This document shows, one piece after another, positions 55,912 through 64,000 of a DNA stretch of 64,000 bases. Numbering within the stretch: position 1 is the first letter of the stretch; each line of letters begins with the position of its first letter. Origin of the DNA: Cyclobacterium jeungdonense (GTDB taxonomy: Bacteria > Bacteroidota > Bacteroidia > Cytophagales > Cyclobacteriaceae); the NCBI RefSeq assembly GCF_010994275.1, contig NZ_WMCD01000002.1, positions 124,001 to 188,000 on the forward strand. The letters run 5' to 3'. The notes under the pieces are model-generated. The model saw only the letters and a list, made by a program, of their open reading frames with translations. It was not told where the DNA came from and ran no database searches. Position numbers and translations under genes: made by a program.

Positions 55912-56196
55912 ATGTTTATAATTTTATTAGTAACTCTTATCGGTTGCGACAAAAAAGGGGAGTTATCTCAAGGGACCTGGATAATCACTGAATGGACTTA
56001 TAAAGGACAAAAAATACACTTCATAAGTACGGATTCGCTTCTGTCAATTGATATTGCTTCGGTGGCAAGGTAATTTGGAATCTTATTCGACGGAGCGGGC
56101 GATACTTCGAATTGGATAAGTTTTTTCACTGAATTTGGTTTTGGAATATTGGCTCTTATATTGTTTTTTGCAGAAAGGAAAGGGACTGTGATATGA
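55912..56196 (+). pseudogene. small lipoprotein/membrane gene interrupted by an in-frame stop
   Basis: From ATG at 55912: MFIILLVTLIGC (lipobox), then GTWIITEWTYKGQKIHFIS... to TAA at 56071-56073. The same frame continues without another stop as FGILFDGAGDTSNWISFFTE...LALILFFAERKG to TGA at 56194, overlapping the next gene's ATG as ATGA. The second part contains a membrane helix and looks like real protein. So this is either a 94-codon gene with one nonsense mutation or a fusion of remnants. No family recognised. Confidence 0.5.
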
Positions 56197-57083
56197 ATAA
56201 AAAGAATCAAGTGTCGATTATTGTTCTTAGCATTGCCCTACTGGCTGGTGTAGCAGCATTTATTGGGATATTTTTACATGTTGGGAATGGTACATTTGTT
56301 TATCAATCCATTCGAGGCCATGATGTAGTGATTTATGGCAAGGGTCTTTACCAGCACATGCCAGCCGATGTAGCAGTCCAAGGCATTGCCCAGGATTATG
56401 TTACACTATTTATCGCTATCCCACTTTTGCTGGTATCGCTCATTGGATACCTGAAAAAATCCATCCGTTCATTTTTTCTTTTAAGCGGTGCGCTTGGCTA
56501 TTTTCTAGTGACATACCTGTTTTACACTGCTATGGGTATGTACAATTTTCTATTTTTATGCTATGTAACACTTCTGGCGTTATCATTTTTTGGTTTATTT
56601 ATCACAGCAAGAGCATTGGAGTTATTGGGTAACTTCCATTTTTCTGAAAAGACACCCACGAAAGCTGTCGGAGGCTTTTTAATGTTTAATGCAATTTCAA
56701 TTGCATTTCTTTGGTTGGGCATTGTGGTTCCTCCTTTAATCGATGGTTCCATTTACCCAGTCGAACTGAACCATTTCACAACCCTAATCGTACAAGGTTT
56801 CGACCTTGGATTATTATTGCCCATTTGTTTTGTGATTGGATTTTTGCTGTTCAGAAAAAAAAGATTAGGTTACATCTACTCCACCATTTATCTAGGTTTT
56901 CTCTCACTATTGATGACCGCCCTGACCGCCAAAATTATTGCAATGTACATTGTTGGGGTTAATGTTGTTCCGGTAATATTTATTATACCCTCATTTAATT
57001 TAGTAACAGTTATTTGCACATTTTTAATGATTAAAAATATTAAAGCCGGACCCAGTAATGGGATGAAACACACATACGCCTAA
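56193..57083 (+). CDS. polytopic membrane protein, unknown family
   Basis: 296 residues with about eight membrane segments (roughly 9-29, 70-86, 91-110, 115-140, 163-182, 195-222, 227-252, 255-280). An extracellular-type loop after helix 1 holds HVGNGTFVYQSIRGHDVVIYGKGLYQHM. No transporter signature or catalytic motif is obvious. It overlaps the interrupted gene upstream by four bases (ATGA), so it was cotranscribed with it. It lies at the right end of the decayed accessory region. Confidence 0.7.
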   Translation: MNKKNQVSIIVLSIALLAGVAAFIGIFLHVGNGTFVYQSIRGHDVVIYGKGLYQHMPADVAVQGIAQDYVTLFIAIPLLLVSLIGYLKKSIRSFFLLSGALGYFLVTYLFYTAMGMYNFLFLCYVTLLALSFFGLFITARALELLGNFHFSEKTPTKAVGGFLMFNAISIAFLWLGIVVPPLIDGSIYPVELNHFTTLIVQGFDLGLLLPICFVIGFLLFRKKRLGYIYSTIYLGFLSLLMTALTAKIIAMYIVGVNVVPVIFIIPSFNLVTVICTFLMIKNIKAGPSNGMKHTYA

Positions 57084-57772
57084 TCGAGTAGCAAGCCCTG
57101 AGCCAACCAGCTCAGAATGGGGATATCTTGATCTATCCCGAGCATGGGGACCACCAAGCGTACGGGTCTTCCCGATGAATCGAGACAGGGTGTAACTGCC
57201 CTGCATCCGGGCTCTTTGCTAAAATAATTCAAAGGAATTATTTTTTGACGCTCAATCCCTGTTCACTGGATTGTAGGTTGCGATTTGAGGTAATAGGAAA
57301 GCATGGATTCGTACCTCTTTCGTCTCAGGCGTGACAAAGTGATCGAAGTAATCAGAATTGGACTTTGAGCTACCGTCCATCCCCCTTTTCTGGTTCCTAC
57401 TTCCTTATCATAACCCTTTTACTATTCACGAATTCTTTCAATCCGAAACCACCGTATTCTTGCCCGTAGCCCGAATTTTTCACCATTATGGTAGCCACAT
57501 CCTTTCATACAAGCTTTTACGGCCACCAGATAGGCATCGTTTCTATCCGTTCCCAACACCGATTTTTTTCGAAATTGCAGATGTCCTTCGGAATATCAAC
57601 TGGCATTCAAATTACCAGAGCAAGCATTATTTATGCAGATGAATACGCCAACTTCAAATGAAAAAGTAGTAAGAGGCATAAAAAAGATAGTAGAAGAAAC
57701 AAAAACGCTACGCAAAACTTATTAAATTGCTCCTGTAAAAGGAAATATAAAAAAGAAACTAAAAAAAACACC
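57084..57772. other. gene-poor region upstream of leader copy C
   Basis: No intact gene. CTGAGC-caacc-AGCTCAG (about 57095) is a hairpin after the membrane-protein gene. At 57171-57193 'tcccgatgaatcgagacaggg' resembles the hairpin part of the leader repeat alone. On the minus strand, about 57410-57590 reads GHLQFRKKSVLGTDRNDAYL and VAVKACMKGCGYHNGEK, a possible decayed coding fragment of unknown family. Confidence 0.4.
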
Positions 57773-57885
57773 ATGAAATCGAGCAAGGCGATAACTCCAC
57801 ACAGAGGGATGATTATCTTCCATGCGAAATTCTCCCGAAGAAATTCGGGACAGGTTCTGACCTTTAAAAAGCAAATTATAATCAT
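57773..57885 (+). repeat. leader repeat, copy C
   Basis: One unit with the GGGATGATTAT...CATGCGA core and a perfect hairpin TCCCGAA-gaaa-TTCGGGA, then ACAGGTTCTGACC and an A-rich stretch ending AATTATAATCAT directly before the ATG at 57886. It has only one of the two hairpins seen in copy A. Same direction as the DUF1080 gene it precedes. Confidence 0.75.
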
Positions 57886-57889
57886 ATGA
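57773..57889 (+). CDS. short leader ORF, MKSS/GMII family (copy C, 38 aa)
   Basis: 38 codons starting MKSSKAITPHRGMIIFHAKF, then SRRNSGQVLT and ending QIIII. Its TGA (57887-57889) overlaps the ATG of the DUF1080 gene (57886-57888) as ATGA, a classic arrangement for translational coupling. It shares MKSS, GMIIxHA[KR]F and, with copy B1, SRxNSGQ. The clean overlap is the strongest sign that this family is translated. Confidence 0.55.
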   Translation: MKSSKAITPHRGMIIFHAKFSRRNSGQVLTFKKQIIII

Positions 57890-58884
57890 AATATACTGTA
57901 AGTTCTATTTTCCTGCTGCTTATCTTCTTAATTAATTTTGGTAATGCCTTTTCCAACAGCCGCCTCGCCAATCCTTTTATCGGCATGTGGGGTCTGGAAA
58001 TAGAAGGCGGAGGTGTCGGATGGCTTCATGTCAATGAAGAAAAGGGGTTTCTCGACGCCGAACTTCTGTGGATAGGTGGGAGTGTATTGCCGGTAGCAAA
58101 TGTGTACCTCGCCGATGAAAACACTCTGGTCGTCACCAGAACAACGAACTCGCGGAAAAGTGAGGATCGAAGCCATACCCTTACCCATACCCTCAGAATA
58201 AAGAAAACCGGGGAAAGCCTGAAAGGAAGCATGACAGGACCTGGAAGGACGGGGGAATACGTCTCTAATTTCACTGGCTTCCGTATGCCTCCTATGCCTG
58301 AAAAACCAGACCTTTCGAAAGTAACCTACGGAGAACCCGTCGATCTATTCAACGGCAAGGACCTGACCGGTTGGGAATTGATGAACCCCAACCAAACAAA
58401 TGGGTTTTCCGCAAAAAACGGTACTATGGTTAATGATCCCGTACAGCCTGAAAATGGAGAACATATATCCTATGGTAATATCCGTACCCAACAGGAATTC
58501 GAAGACTTCAATCTTAAACTGGAAGTAAATGTGCCTGAAGGAAACAACAGTGGCGTTTACCTTCGGGGCATCTATGAAATTCAGGTGGTAGATTCCTATG
58601 GCAAGCCACTGGATTCGCACAATATGGGGGCTTTGTATAGCCGCATTACACCCGACATGGCCGCCGAAAAACCTGCGGGGGAATGGCAATCCATGGATAT
58701 CACCTTAGTTGATCGTCACGTTACCGTCATTTTAAATGGTGAAAAAATTATCGACAATCAGCCAGCCTGGGGACCAACCGGTGGAGCCATGAGTGCCGAT
58801 GTACTTGCCCCCGGACCAATATATCTACAAGGTGATCATGGAAAGGTTAGTTACCGGAATATCGTTTTGACACCCGTCGAATAA
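57886..58884 (+). CDS. DUF1080 (3-keto-disaccharide hydrolase family) exported protein with extra N-terminal domain
   Basis: 332 residues. Signal peptide (IFLLLIFLINFGNAFS), an N-terminal ~130-residue beta domain (NPFIGMWGLEIEGGGVGWLHV...LTHTLRIKKTGESLKGSM), then the DUF1080 domain (DLFNGKDLTGWELMNP, LKLEVNVPEGNNSGVYLRGIYEIQV, EWQSMDITLVDRHVTVILNG, GPIYLQGDHGKVSYRNI). The two-domain form differs from the single-domain copy at 32348. It likely acts on 3-keto glycosides in the periplasm or at the surface; the extra domain may bind carbohydrate. Leader copy C overlaps its start codon. Confidence 0.9.
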   Translation: MKYTVSSIFLLLIFLINFGNAFSNSRLANPFIGMWGLEIEGGGVGWLHVNEEKGFLDAELLWIGGSVLPVANVYLADENTLVVTRTTNSRKSEDRSHTLTHTLRIKKTGESLKGSMTGPGRTGEYVSNFTGFRMPPMPEKPDLSKVTYGEPVDLFNGKDLTGWELMNPNQTNGFSAKNGTMVNDPVQPENGEHISYGNIRTQQEFEDFNLKLEVNVPEGNNSGVYLRGIYEIQVVDSYGKPLDSHNMGALYSRITPDMAAEKPAGEWQSMDITLVDRHVTVILNGEKIIDNQPAWGPTGGAMSADVLAPGPIYLQGDHGKVSYRNIVLTPVE

Positions 58885-58981
58885 TTGGGAGGTATACCAA
58901 TCAAGGAAAATTTAGTCTGAAAAAAAAGCTTTTATTCACTCCGTAAACCACTTACCCAAATCTAGGATAACGTTTTCACGA

Positions 58982-60085
58982 ATGACAATCAGAAAGTTCC
59001 TGGCCAAAACACACCTGGTAATTGGACTGAGTACCGGGGTTCTATTCACTATCATCGCACTTTCCGGAGCGTTGTATACCTGGGAACCGGAGTTTAGCCG
59101 CCTAATGTACCATCAGCAAGTGGCCGAAGAGGGAAAGCCTTTTATTTCCATTTCTGAAATAAGAAATACCCTGGAAAAAACCTTCCCTGAAGGAGATTTT
59201 CGAACGGCGCTTTACCGCGATCCGGAAAGCAGTATTGAAGTATTATTGTATGCGCCAGGCACCTATTACCTGGCGCAGCTTAATCCTTACACTGCTGAGC
59301 TTATTCATTTACAGGACATGAATAAGGGATGGATTAATTACGTGAAAAAACTTCACCGCAATTTACTACTGGGGGAGGCTGGAAGAGAAATAGTCCACTG
59401 GATAACTTTATTGGCGCTTCCCATGTTAATTTCTGGTCTGGTAATTTGGTGGCCAGCAAACGGGTGGCCTCGGAAAAATAAATTTTACCTTCGCTGGTCT
59501 CTTTCACCCAAGAAACTGAATTATAACCTCCATTCCATCCTGGGCTTTTATGCCTCCTGGATTCTTTTTTTTGCCGTTATTACCGGAATTTATTGGGGCT
59601 TTGGGGCCGTAAGGACCACAGTGAAACAGCTCAGTGGAGAAACTAAAATTAACTGGGAAACACCTCTTTCTAGCGATCCCGGCACCGGGCAAGGCGCAGG
59701 TAACGATGCAATGTTAAACAGATTGATTTCCGAATACCATGCGGAGTTCCGCGGCTCAGAGGTAAGGATCAGCATTCCTCATAAAAAAGAGGATCCTATC
59801 CACCTTTCCATCATTGACCCGAATAAAGGAATAACCGAGATCAATCATTACTATCACGACCAATACACCGGGGACCGTATTCAAGGCAACTTTCTCAATG
59901 GATTATCCAGTGAGATAAGCACGTTTAATGTAATAAATGGAATGGTTTATGACATCCATTTTGGTAGTATTTTGGGCCTTCCGGGTAGGGTACTGGTATT
60001 TCTGGGGTCGTTGATTGCAGGGTCCCTTCCGATCACCGGTTTTATCATTTGGTGGGCTAAAAGAAAAAAAAGACCTAAAAAATGA
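58982..60085 (+). CDS. PepSY-associated TM helix protein
   Basis: 367 residues of the PepSY_TM family. Helix 1 (about 13-33: VIGLSTGVLFTIIALSGALYTW), a periplasmic part with PepSY-like ISEIRNTLEKTFPEG, helix 2 near HWITLLALPMLISGLVIWWP, helix 3 near LHSILGFYASWILFFAVITGIYWG, a second periplasmic domain, and a final helix (VLVFLGSLIAGSLPITGFIIWWAKRKKRPKK). Relatives (PiuB type) reduce or assist siderophore and haem iron at the inner membrane. Conserved His residues in helices suggest haem binding. No TonB receptor is next to it. It overlaps the following gene by four bases. Confidence 0.87.
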   Translation: MTIRKFLAKTHLVIGLSTGVLFTIIALSGALYTWEPEFSRLMYHQQVAEEGKPFISISEIRNTLEKTFPEGDFRTALYRDPESSIEVLLYAPGTYYLAQLNPYTAELIHLQDMNKGWINYVKKLHRNLLLGEAGREIVHWITLLALPMLISGLVIWWPANGWPRKNKFYLRWSLSPKKLNYNLHSILGFYASWILFFAVITGIYWGFGAVRTTVKQLSGETKINWETPLSSDPGTGQGAGNDAMLNRLISEYHAEFRGSEVRISIPHKKEDPIHLSIIDPNKGITEINHYYHDQYTGDRIQGNFLNGLSSEISTFNVINGMVYDIHFGSILGLPGRVLVFLGSLIAGSLPITGFIIWWAKRKKRPKK

Positions 60086-60690
60086 GTAAAGCTGTAAATC
60101 GAAAGGTTAGCGGTGTCGCAGCCCTACTGCACTCATTTTTGGGTTTGGTAACGCTTTTCGTTGTCATTTCTTCGCTGGGTATCGTCCCTAACCCTGATCA
60201 ATTAGCTGAATTGGCAAGAAGTAATCCTTTCCCTCTAATACTTCTTGATCTACTAAAAATATTATCCAGCATTACCGCAATGGTCCTTATTATTTATTTT
60301 TACAACTATTTCAAAGTCAATAATTTAGGGAGCATAAAATGGGGTTCTATAGCAGGTGGCTTATCTGTAATTTGTTTGTTGATTAATGCCTTTATTAGTT
60401 TGAGCCTGGTTTTGTCAGCATCGCCAGAAATAAGTCCCCTGACCCCTTCCCGCATTTCAAAAATGGAAATGGTAGTTATCATATTTGGAATAGGTTCAGT
60501 ATTTTTTAACGGTTTTTGGTATTTGGTAATAAATAGAACTGCCCTTAAAAACAAAGTCTTTTCTGCTTCCTTCTGTTATCTTGGGATAGCCTTAGGGGTC
60601 ATTTCTTTGATACCCCCTTTATCTCTGATTGTTCTGCTTTTAATGATCGTCTGGTCACTCTGGTTGGGAATCATTTTATTGAGAAATTGA
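60082..60690 (+). CDS. six-helix membrane protein, possibly DUF4386-like
   Basis: 202 residues with about six hydrophobic segments (about 10-30, 47-74, 84-110, 129-148, 160-176, 177-200). The layout and opening KVSGVAALLHSFLGLVTLFVV recall DUF4386-type proteins, but the match is not firm. It overlaps the PepSY gene (ATGA), implying coupled translation and perhaps a joint membrane complex. No catalytic residues visible. Confidence 0.65.
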   Translation: MSKAVNRKVSGVAALLHSFLGLVTLFVVISSLGIVPNPDQLAELARSNPFPLILLDLLKILSSITAMVLIIYFYNYFKVNNLGSIKWGSIAGGLSVICLLINAFISLSLVLSASPEISPLTPSRISKMEMVVIIFGIGSVFFNGFWYLVINRTALKNKVFSASFCYLGIALGVISLIPPLSLIVLLLMIVWSLWLGIILLRN

Positions 60691-61062
60691 AAGTGTAATT
60701 TTTTTTGAGGGAAACTTTGAAATAATCCTGAAAAGTTCCTATCAATCCTATCCATTTTATATGAAGTTAATTGGGGCGGGCATTGGCTAACTGTATCCCT
60801 TCCAGGAAAGAGTACAGATCAAAGATAACTTCCTCTATCCATGCCCCTTCTGGTATCGTTTTTATCAGCTTTTGAACCATTGGTACGGTCAACTTTTTCA
60901 CCTATATTTACCAATCTAGGCATACGTAATGGATAATCAGGTGCCTTATGTACTGCTAAAGAGGGGTATTTTTTCAAATTAACCTTGCAGTGGACTGGCA
61001 GGATTCGCTTCGAAAATTCACTCTGAACAGATATTTTACCATTATTTTAGTTTCAAAAAAGA
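60691..61062. other. intergenic region with a doubtful small minus-strand ORF
   Basis: About 370 bases. A 44-codon minus-strand frame (60767-60901, GTG start) reads KKLTVPMVQKLIKTIPEGAW and looks mildly protein-like but has no family or context. Otherwise nothing clear. The 3' end, TATTTTACCATTATTTTAG, may hold the promoter of the DUF2157 gene. Confidence 0.35.
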
Positions 61063-62346
61063 ATGAACCTACTGAAAGACCTGCCCGAACTAAAAAAGGC
61101 CGGGGTTATTACCCAAGAAACGGCTGACAACATTCAGGCTTATTATAAAAGCAAGAACGGTTCGTCAACAAACCGGCTTCTCATCGTTTTTGGGGTCCTG
61201 GGAGCAGTTTTGGTCGGACTTGGTATTATGCTGATAGTAGCCCACAACTGGGACGAGCTTTCAAGAGGAACAAAAACGATCGTTGCCTTTTTACCGCTAC
61301 TTACAGGGCAACTGCTATGCGGCTATGTTTTAATCAAAAGGCTGAATAGCGTTACCTGGAGAGAAAGTGCCACATCCTTTCTGTTTTTCTCAATTGGCGC
61401 AAGTATCGCACTTGTTAGTCAGATTTACAATATCCCCGGCGGAACCGGATCCTTTTTACTCACATGGATGCTGCTTTGCTTTCCATTGATTTATCTAATG
61501 AGGTCTTCCATCACTTCGTTGCTTTTTATAAGTGGAATCACTTATTATGCATCCCATCAAAGCTATTGGTCTTATCCCTCATCTGATTCCTACCTTTACT
61601 GGCTTCTACTTTTAGGTGTTTTACCTCATTATTACCAGCTTTATATGAAAAAGCCCGAAAGTAATTATATGATTTTTCACAATTGGATGATTCCACTATC
61701 AGTAGTCATTTCACTTGGAACAGTAGCCAAAGAAACAGAGGAATTAATGTTCATCGCCTATTTCAGTCTCTTCGGCCTACTGTTTCTAATTGGGAATTTG
61801 GATTTTTTTACCCAGCAAAAGTCCAGAAATAATGGCTATAAAATATTGGGATCACTTGGAACCATTGCGTTGCTGTTAATACTGAGTTTCAATGGGTTTT
61901 GGGAAAATTTGAGAAAAGAACACTTTCTGCTCAGAGAAGTAATCGTAGCACCTGAGTTTATTGCTTCCGCTCTTACATCACTTTTAGTTGGAGCAGTTGT
62001 TTACCTTCAGTATAAGAACAAGGCGCTGAACGAATATATGCCTATAGCAGGGTTTTTTATCTTGTTTATTCTCATCTTTATTTTAGGTTTTTTTTCTCCA
62101 ATGGCAGTGATACTTATAAATTCTTATGTTTTAGCACTGGGAACTTTGATCATTAGTAATGGGGCAAAGAAAGACCATTTAGGAATCGTAAACTATGGTT
62201 TACTGGTAATCACTGCTTTGGTGATTTGCAGGTTTTTTGATACCAACTTAAGCTTTGTCCTCAGGGGAATCATGTTTGTTTCGGTGGGTACCGGCTTCTT
62301 TGTTGCCAATTACTGGATGCTTAAAAAAAGGAATTCAAATGGATAA
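61063..62346 (+). CDS. DUF2157 membrane protein
   Basis: 427 residues. The N-terminal cytoplasmic helix LKKAGVITQETADNIQAYYK is typical of DUF2157. About twelve membrane segments follow, starting RLLIVFGVLGAVLVGLGIMLIVAHNWDELSRGTKT, whose AHNWD motif is characteristic. Function is unknown. The next gene overlaps by eight bases and encodes the GDYXXLXY-domain protein that regularly accompanies DUF2157; the two sometimes occur as one protein, so a complex is likely. Confidence 0.88.
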   Translation: MNLLKDLPELKKAGVITQETADNIQAYYKSKNGSSTNRLLIVFGVLGAVLVGLGIMLIVAHNWDELSRGTKTIVAFLPLLTGQLLCGYVLIKRLNSVTWRESATSFLFFSIGASIALVSQIYNIPGGTGSFLLTWMLLCFPLIYLMRSSITSLLFISGITYYASHQSYWSYPSSDSYLYWLLLLGVLPHYYQLYMKKPESNYMIFHNWMIPLSVVISLGTVAKETEELMFIAYFSLFGLLFLIGNLDFFTQQKSRNNGYKILGSLGTIALLLILSFNGFWENLRKEHFLLREVIVAPEFIASALTSLLVGAVVYLQYKNKALNEYMPIAGFFILFILIFILGFFSPMAVILINSYVLALGTLIISNGAKKDHLGIVNYGLLVITALVICRFFDTNLSFVLRGIMFVSVGTGFFVANYWMLKKRNSNG

Positions 62347-62917
62347 CAAAAAAATAATAGTGACTGCATTTTTTCTTGTGGCATTGGTACAACTGTATGT
62401 CCCGGCCAAAATGATATGGAACAGAGAAGAAATACTAAATACAGGGACAGCCTACAAATTCAAGACTGCTCCGGTTGACCCAAATGATCCGTTTATTGGG
62501 AAATACATCACGCTCAGTTACGATGAAAACACCTTTCCCGTTCCCAATAAACAGGATTGGAAGCCAGGAGAACCAATTTATGTTTCCCTGCAAACCGATA
62601 CGTATGGATTTGCTAAAATAGCATCCATTTCAAAAATCAAACCGTCCGACAACAATGACTACATTAAAGCCAAGGTAAGGTTCCTAAGTGGAAACGATTC
62701 CAATATGCTTACCATTGACTACCCCTTTGATAGGTTTTATATGGAAGAATCTAAGGCTTACGATGCCGAACTCGCCTACAGACAATTCCAACGGGACACA
62801 AGCAATCCTACTTATGCTTTGGTTAGTATTAAAAATGGTGAGGCTGTATTAAAAGACGTCATGATTGGCGGAACATCAATCAAGGAAATGGTTAAATCAA
62901 ACCAAAAAGAACGTTAA
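62339..62917 (+). CDS. GDYXXLXY domain protein
   Basis: 192 residues from the ATG at 62339 (MDNKKIIVTAFFLVALVQLY), giving one N-terminal membrane anchor; longer in-frame reading upstream lies within DUF2157. The domain core is PVDPNDPFIGKYITLSYDEN, with GKYITLSY in place of GDYxxLxY, followed by beta-rich sequence to VMIGGTSIKEMV. It faces the periplasm. It overlaps the DUF2157 gene by eight bases; the pair is conserved. Confidence 0.87.
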   Translation: MDNKKIIVTAFFLVALVQLYVPAKMIWNREEILNTGTAYKFKTAPVDPNDPFIGKYITLSYDENTFPVPNKQDWKPGEPIYVSLQTDTYGFAKIASISKIKPSDNNDYIKAKVRFLSGNDSNMLTIDYPFDRFYMEESKAYDAELAYRQFQRDTSNPTYALVSIKNGEAVLKDVMIGGTSIKEMVKSNQKER

Positions 62918-63301
62918 GAATAAAATCGATCAACTCCGTATAACACAACTGAGCAGAGAAGGGTTTGTAAAGAGTATGAAACGATCAACAAACTCGTTTT
63001 ATTTGGGACATACCGGGGTCGTAGGCCCTCATTTTTCCTAATCGAACCGTTAGTATTAATTATTTTTTCACAGGAAGGACAAAGAAAGACGCTTACGTTT
63101 TTACTATCACTGGTCCGATGGCTTTTACAGCACTTACCATTCTATAAAATCCAATCTATTAACCATAGAATGGAAACTTTTAAAGCTCTTTCTGTGAAAT
63201 ATGCAATCCTTTAATAAAAACATATAACGCCCATATTTTTTTATTTAATGATATTTAAAATAATTATTGTAATATATTTTAATAAACCAAAACCAATGAT
63301 T
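62918..63301. other. intergenic region before the partial membrane-protein gene
   Basis: About 380 bases with no recognisable gene on either strand. 63220-63290 is very AT-rich (TTTTTTTATTTAATGATATTTAAAATAATT) and probably contains the promoter of the gene starting at 63302. I saw no clear terminator. Confidence 0.4.
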
Positions 63302-64000
63302 ATGAGAAATACCAGTAATTTAAATTCCTACAACAAAGTACCACCAAAAGGCATTTCATGGAGGGCTATTTTCGCAGGTACTATTGCAGCCTTATCGGTG
63401 ATGATGATTTTAAATTTGATTGGATTAGCCATAGGATTGTGGAGTGTTGAGCCTACTCAGGAAAGCAACCCTTTAAGCGGGTTAGGAGTCGGCTCAATCA
63501 TTTGGTGGGTTCTTAGTAATCTCATAGTTCTTTTTATTGGTGGTTTTGTTGCAGCGCGGGTTGGCGTCTCGTTTGTAAACACAAGTGGAATCATTCATGG
63601 AATAATGACTTGGGCTTTATATGCTTTTATTTCAGCATGGTTACTTACTTCTGTGATAGGAAGTATTATTTCTGGTGTCGGGAATGTGGTTGGAGGAGTA
63701 CTTTCTACTACAGGTCAGGCCGTGCAGGATCAACTGGGCCCGATAATAAAGAATCAGTTCGAAGATCTGGAATTATCGCTTGATGATGCAAGAGGAGAAT
63801 TTTATTCACTTTTAGAGGATACCGGAAAAGAGAATCTCGATCCGCAATACCTGGAATCACAAGCTGAAAAATCTGCTGATGAAGCCCGGGAAGGTGTTAG
63901 GGAAATGGTAATAACACCTGGAAAAGCAGATGCTGAAGTGGAGGGTATTTTTAGTAAGACCAAAAACATGTTTGAACAGTCCTTTGAAGCGATAGATCAA
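63302..64000 (+). CDS. membrane protein with SWxAIFAGT motif, truncated by the window edge
   Basis: 233 codons to the end of the window without a stop; an in-frame ATG at 63296 adds two residues. Residues 17-45 read ISWRAIFAGTIAALSVMMIL and NLIGLAIGL, the opening of a broad family of small membrane proteins seen in Proteobacteria and Bacteroidota. Further helices lie at about 60-84 and 98-125. The remainder visible is a charged, helical periplasmic or cytoplasmic region (LDDARGEFYSLLED..., KSADEAREGV). Function unknown. Confidence 0.75.
   Translation, partial: MRNTSNLNSYNKVPPKGISWRAIFAGTIAALSVMMILNLIGLAIGLWSVEPTQESNPLSGLGVGSIIWWVLSNLIVLFIGGFVAARVGVSFVNTSGIIHGIMTWALYAFISAWLLTSVIGSIISGVGNVVGGVLSTTGQAVQDQLGPIIKNQFEDLELSLDDARGEFYSLLEDTGKENLDPQYLESQAEKSADEAREGVREMVITPGKADAEVEGIFSKTKNMFEQSFEAIDQ

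Noticed and set aside
57358..57642. 94-codon plus-strand ORF rich in Phe/Pro/His
   Set aside because: Composition (FWFLLPYHNPF, PPDRHRFYPF) is that of an antisense frame. The opposite strand reads more like protein, and there is no start context or neighbour support.
57773..57889. Reading the leader repeat as a riboswitch
   Set aside because: No known riboswitch core is recognisable, and codon-wise conservation in the 5' half is better explained by translation. Not excluded for the hairpin half.
60767..60901. 44-codon minus-strand ORF in the 60.7-61.1 kb gap
   Set aside because: GTG start, no family, no context, and an alternative frame over the same bases is equally open. Mentioned only under the gap entry.
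1..64000. CRISPR array, tRNA genes, rRNA genes, complete insertion sequences
   Set aside because: No regularly spaced direct repeats, no cloverleaf-like sequence with TTCGA loop and CCA end, no rRNA signatures and no intact transposase were found by eye. Weak tRNA matches could be missed without a covariance search.

Overview
The window looks like a chromosomal segment of a Bacteroidota bacterium, most likely Cytophagales close to Cyclobacteriaceae. The signs are a giant SprB-repeat protein with a type IX secretion (type B) C-terminal domain, TAnnTTTG-type -7 promoter elements, few Shine-Dalgarno sites, many lipoproteins, a long-form ProS, an SDR-type threonine dehydrogenase beside kbl, and a fused alpha-beta 2-oxoacid dehydrogenase E1. 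The lineage is an inference from gene content; no rRNA or tRNA gene was seen.

Layout. 1-10 kb: the start of a gene leaving the window, a copy of a short leader-ORF repeat, and a 3232-residue secreted adhesin-like protein. 10-21 kb: a DUF3109 protein, RNase P RNA with its promoter, a response regulator with a sigma-54 AAA+ domain but no DNA-binding domain, LuxE-like and lipoprotein genes, fused E1, alanine dehydrogenase, HemN and a HAD phosphatase. 21-28.7 kb, mostly minus strand: DUF2461, SIMPL, then a hydrolase, ring-cleaving dioxygenase, YceI and MarR set resembling a quinone/electrophile response, with the same 14-bp palindrome before marR and before yceI; then a YbbA/YbbP-like ABC pair, divergent from a TesA-like esterase. 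29.8-33 kb: GMC oxidoreductase, gluconate-dehydrogenase subunit 3-like protein and DUF1080 protein, probably for 3-keto sugar chemistry. 33-51.5 kb: housekeeping genes (Crp/Fnr, hemA, floA/NfeD, proS, aroK, folP-cdaA, kbl/tdh, NlpE-like).

51.5-57.8 kb is an accessory, decaying region. Two remnants of related tyrosine recombinases (about 51.7 and 55.3 kb) flank a SatD-like gene and an overlapping membrane-protein gene, each broken by one single-base frameshift, plus an intact agmatine-deiminase-family lipoprotein. A gene with an in-frame stop and an unrecognised membrane protein follow. 57.8-64 kb holds a second DUF1080 protein, a PepSY-type membrane protein, a DUF2157/GDYXXLXY pair and a truncated membrane protein at the edge.

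The most unusual signal is a dispersed leader-ORF family. Four short ORFs at three loci (37-159 minus; 28771-28902 and 28910-28984 plus; 57773-57889 plus) begin MKSS, have seven or eight variable residues, and then read GMIIxHA[KR]F. Three of the four carry hairpins built on TCCCG/CGGGA. Each locus lies directly before, and in the same direction as, an ATGAAA start codon; one copy ends in an ATGA overlap with its downstream gene. This looks like a mobile or multiplied 5'-leader element, possibly working by translational coupling.
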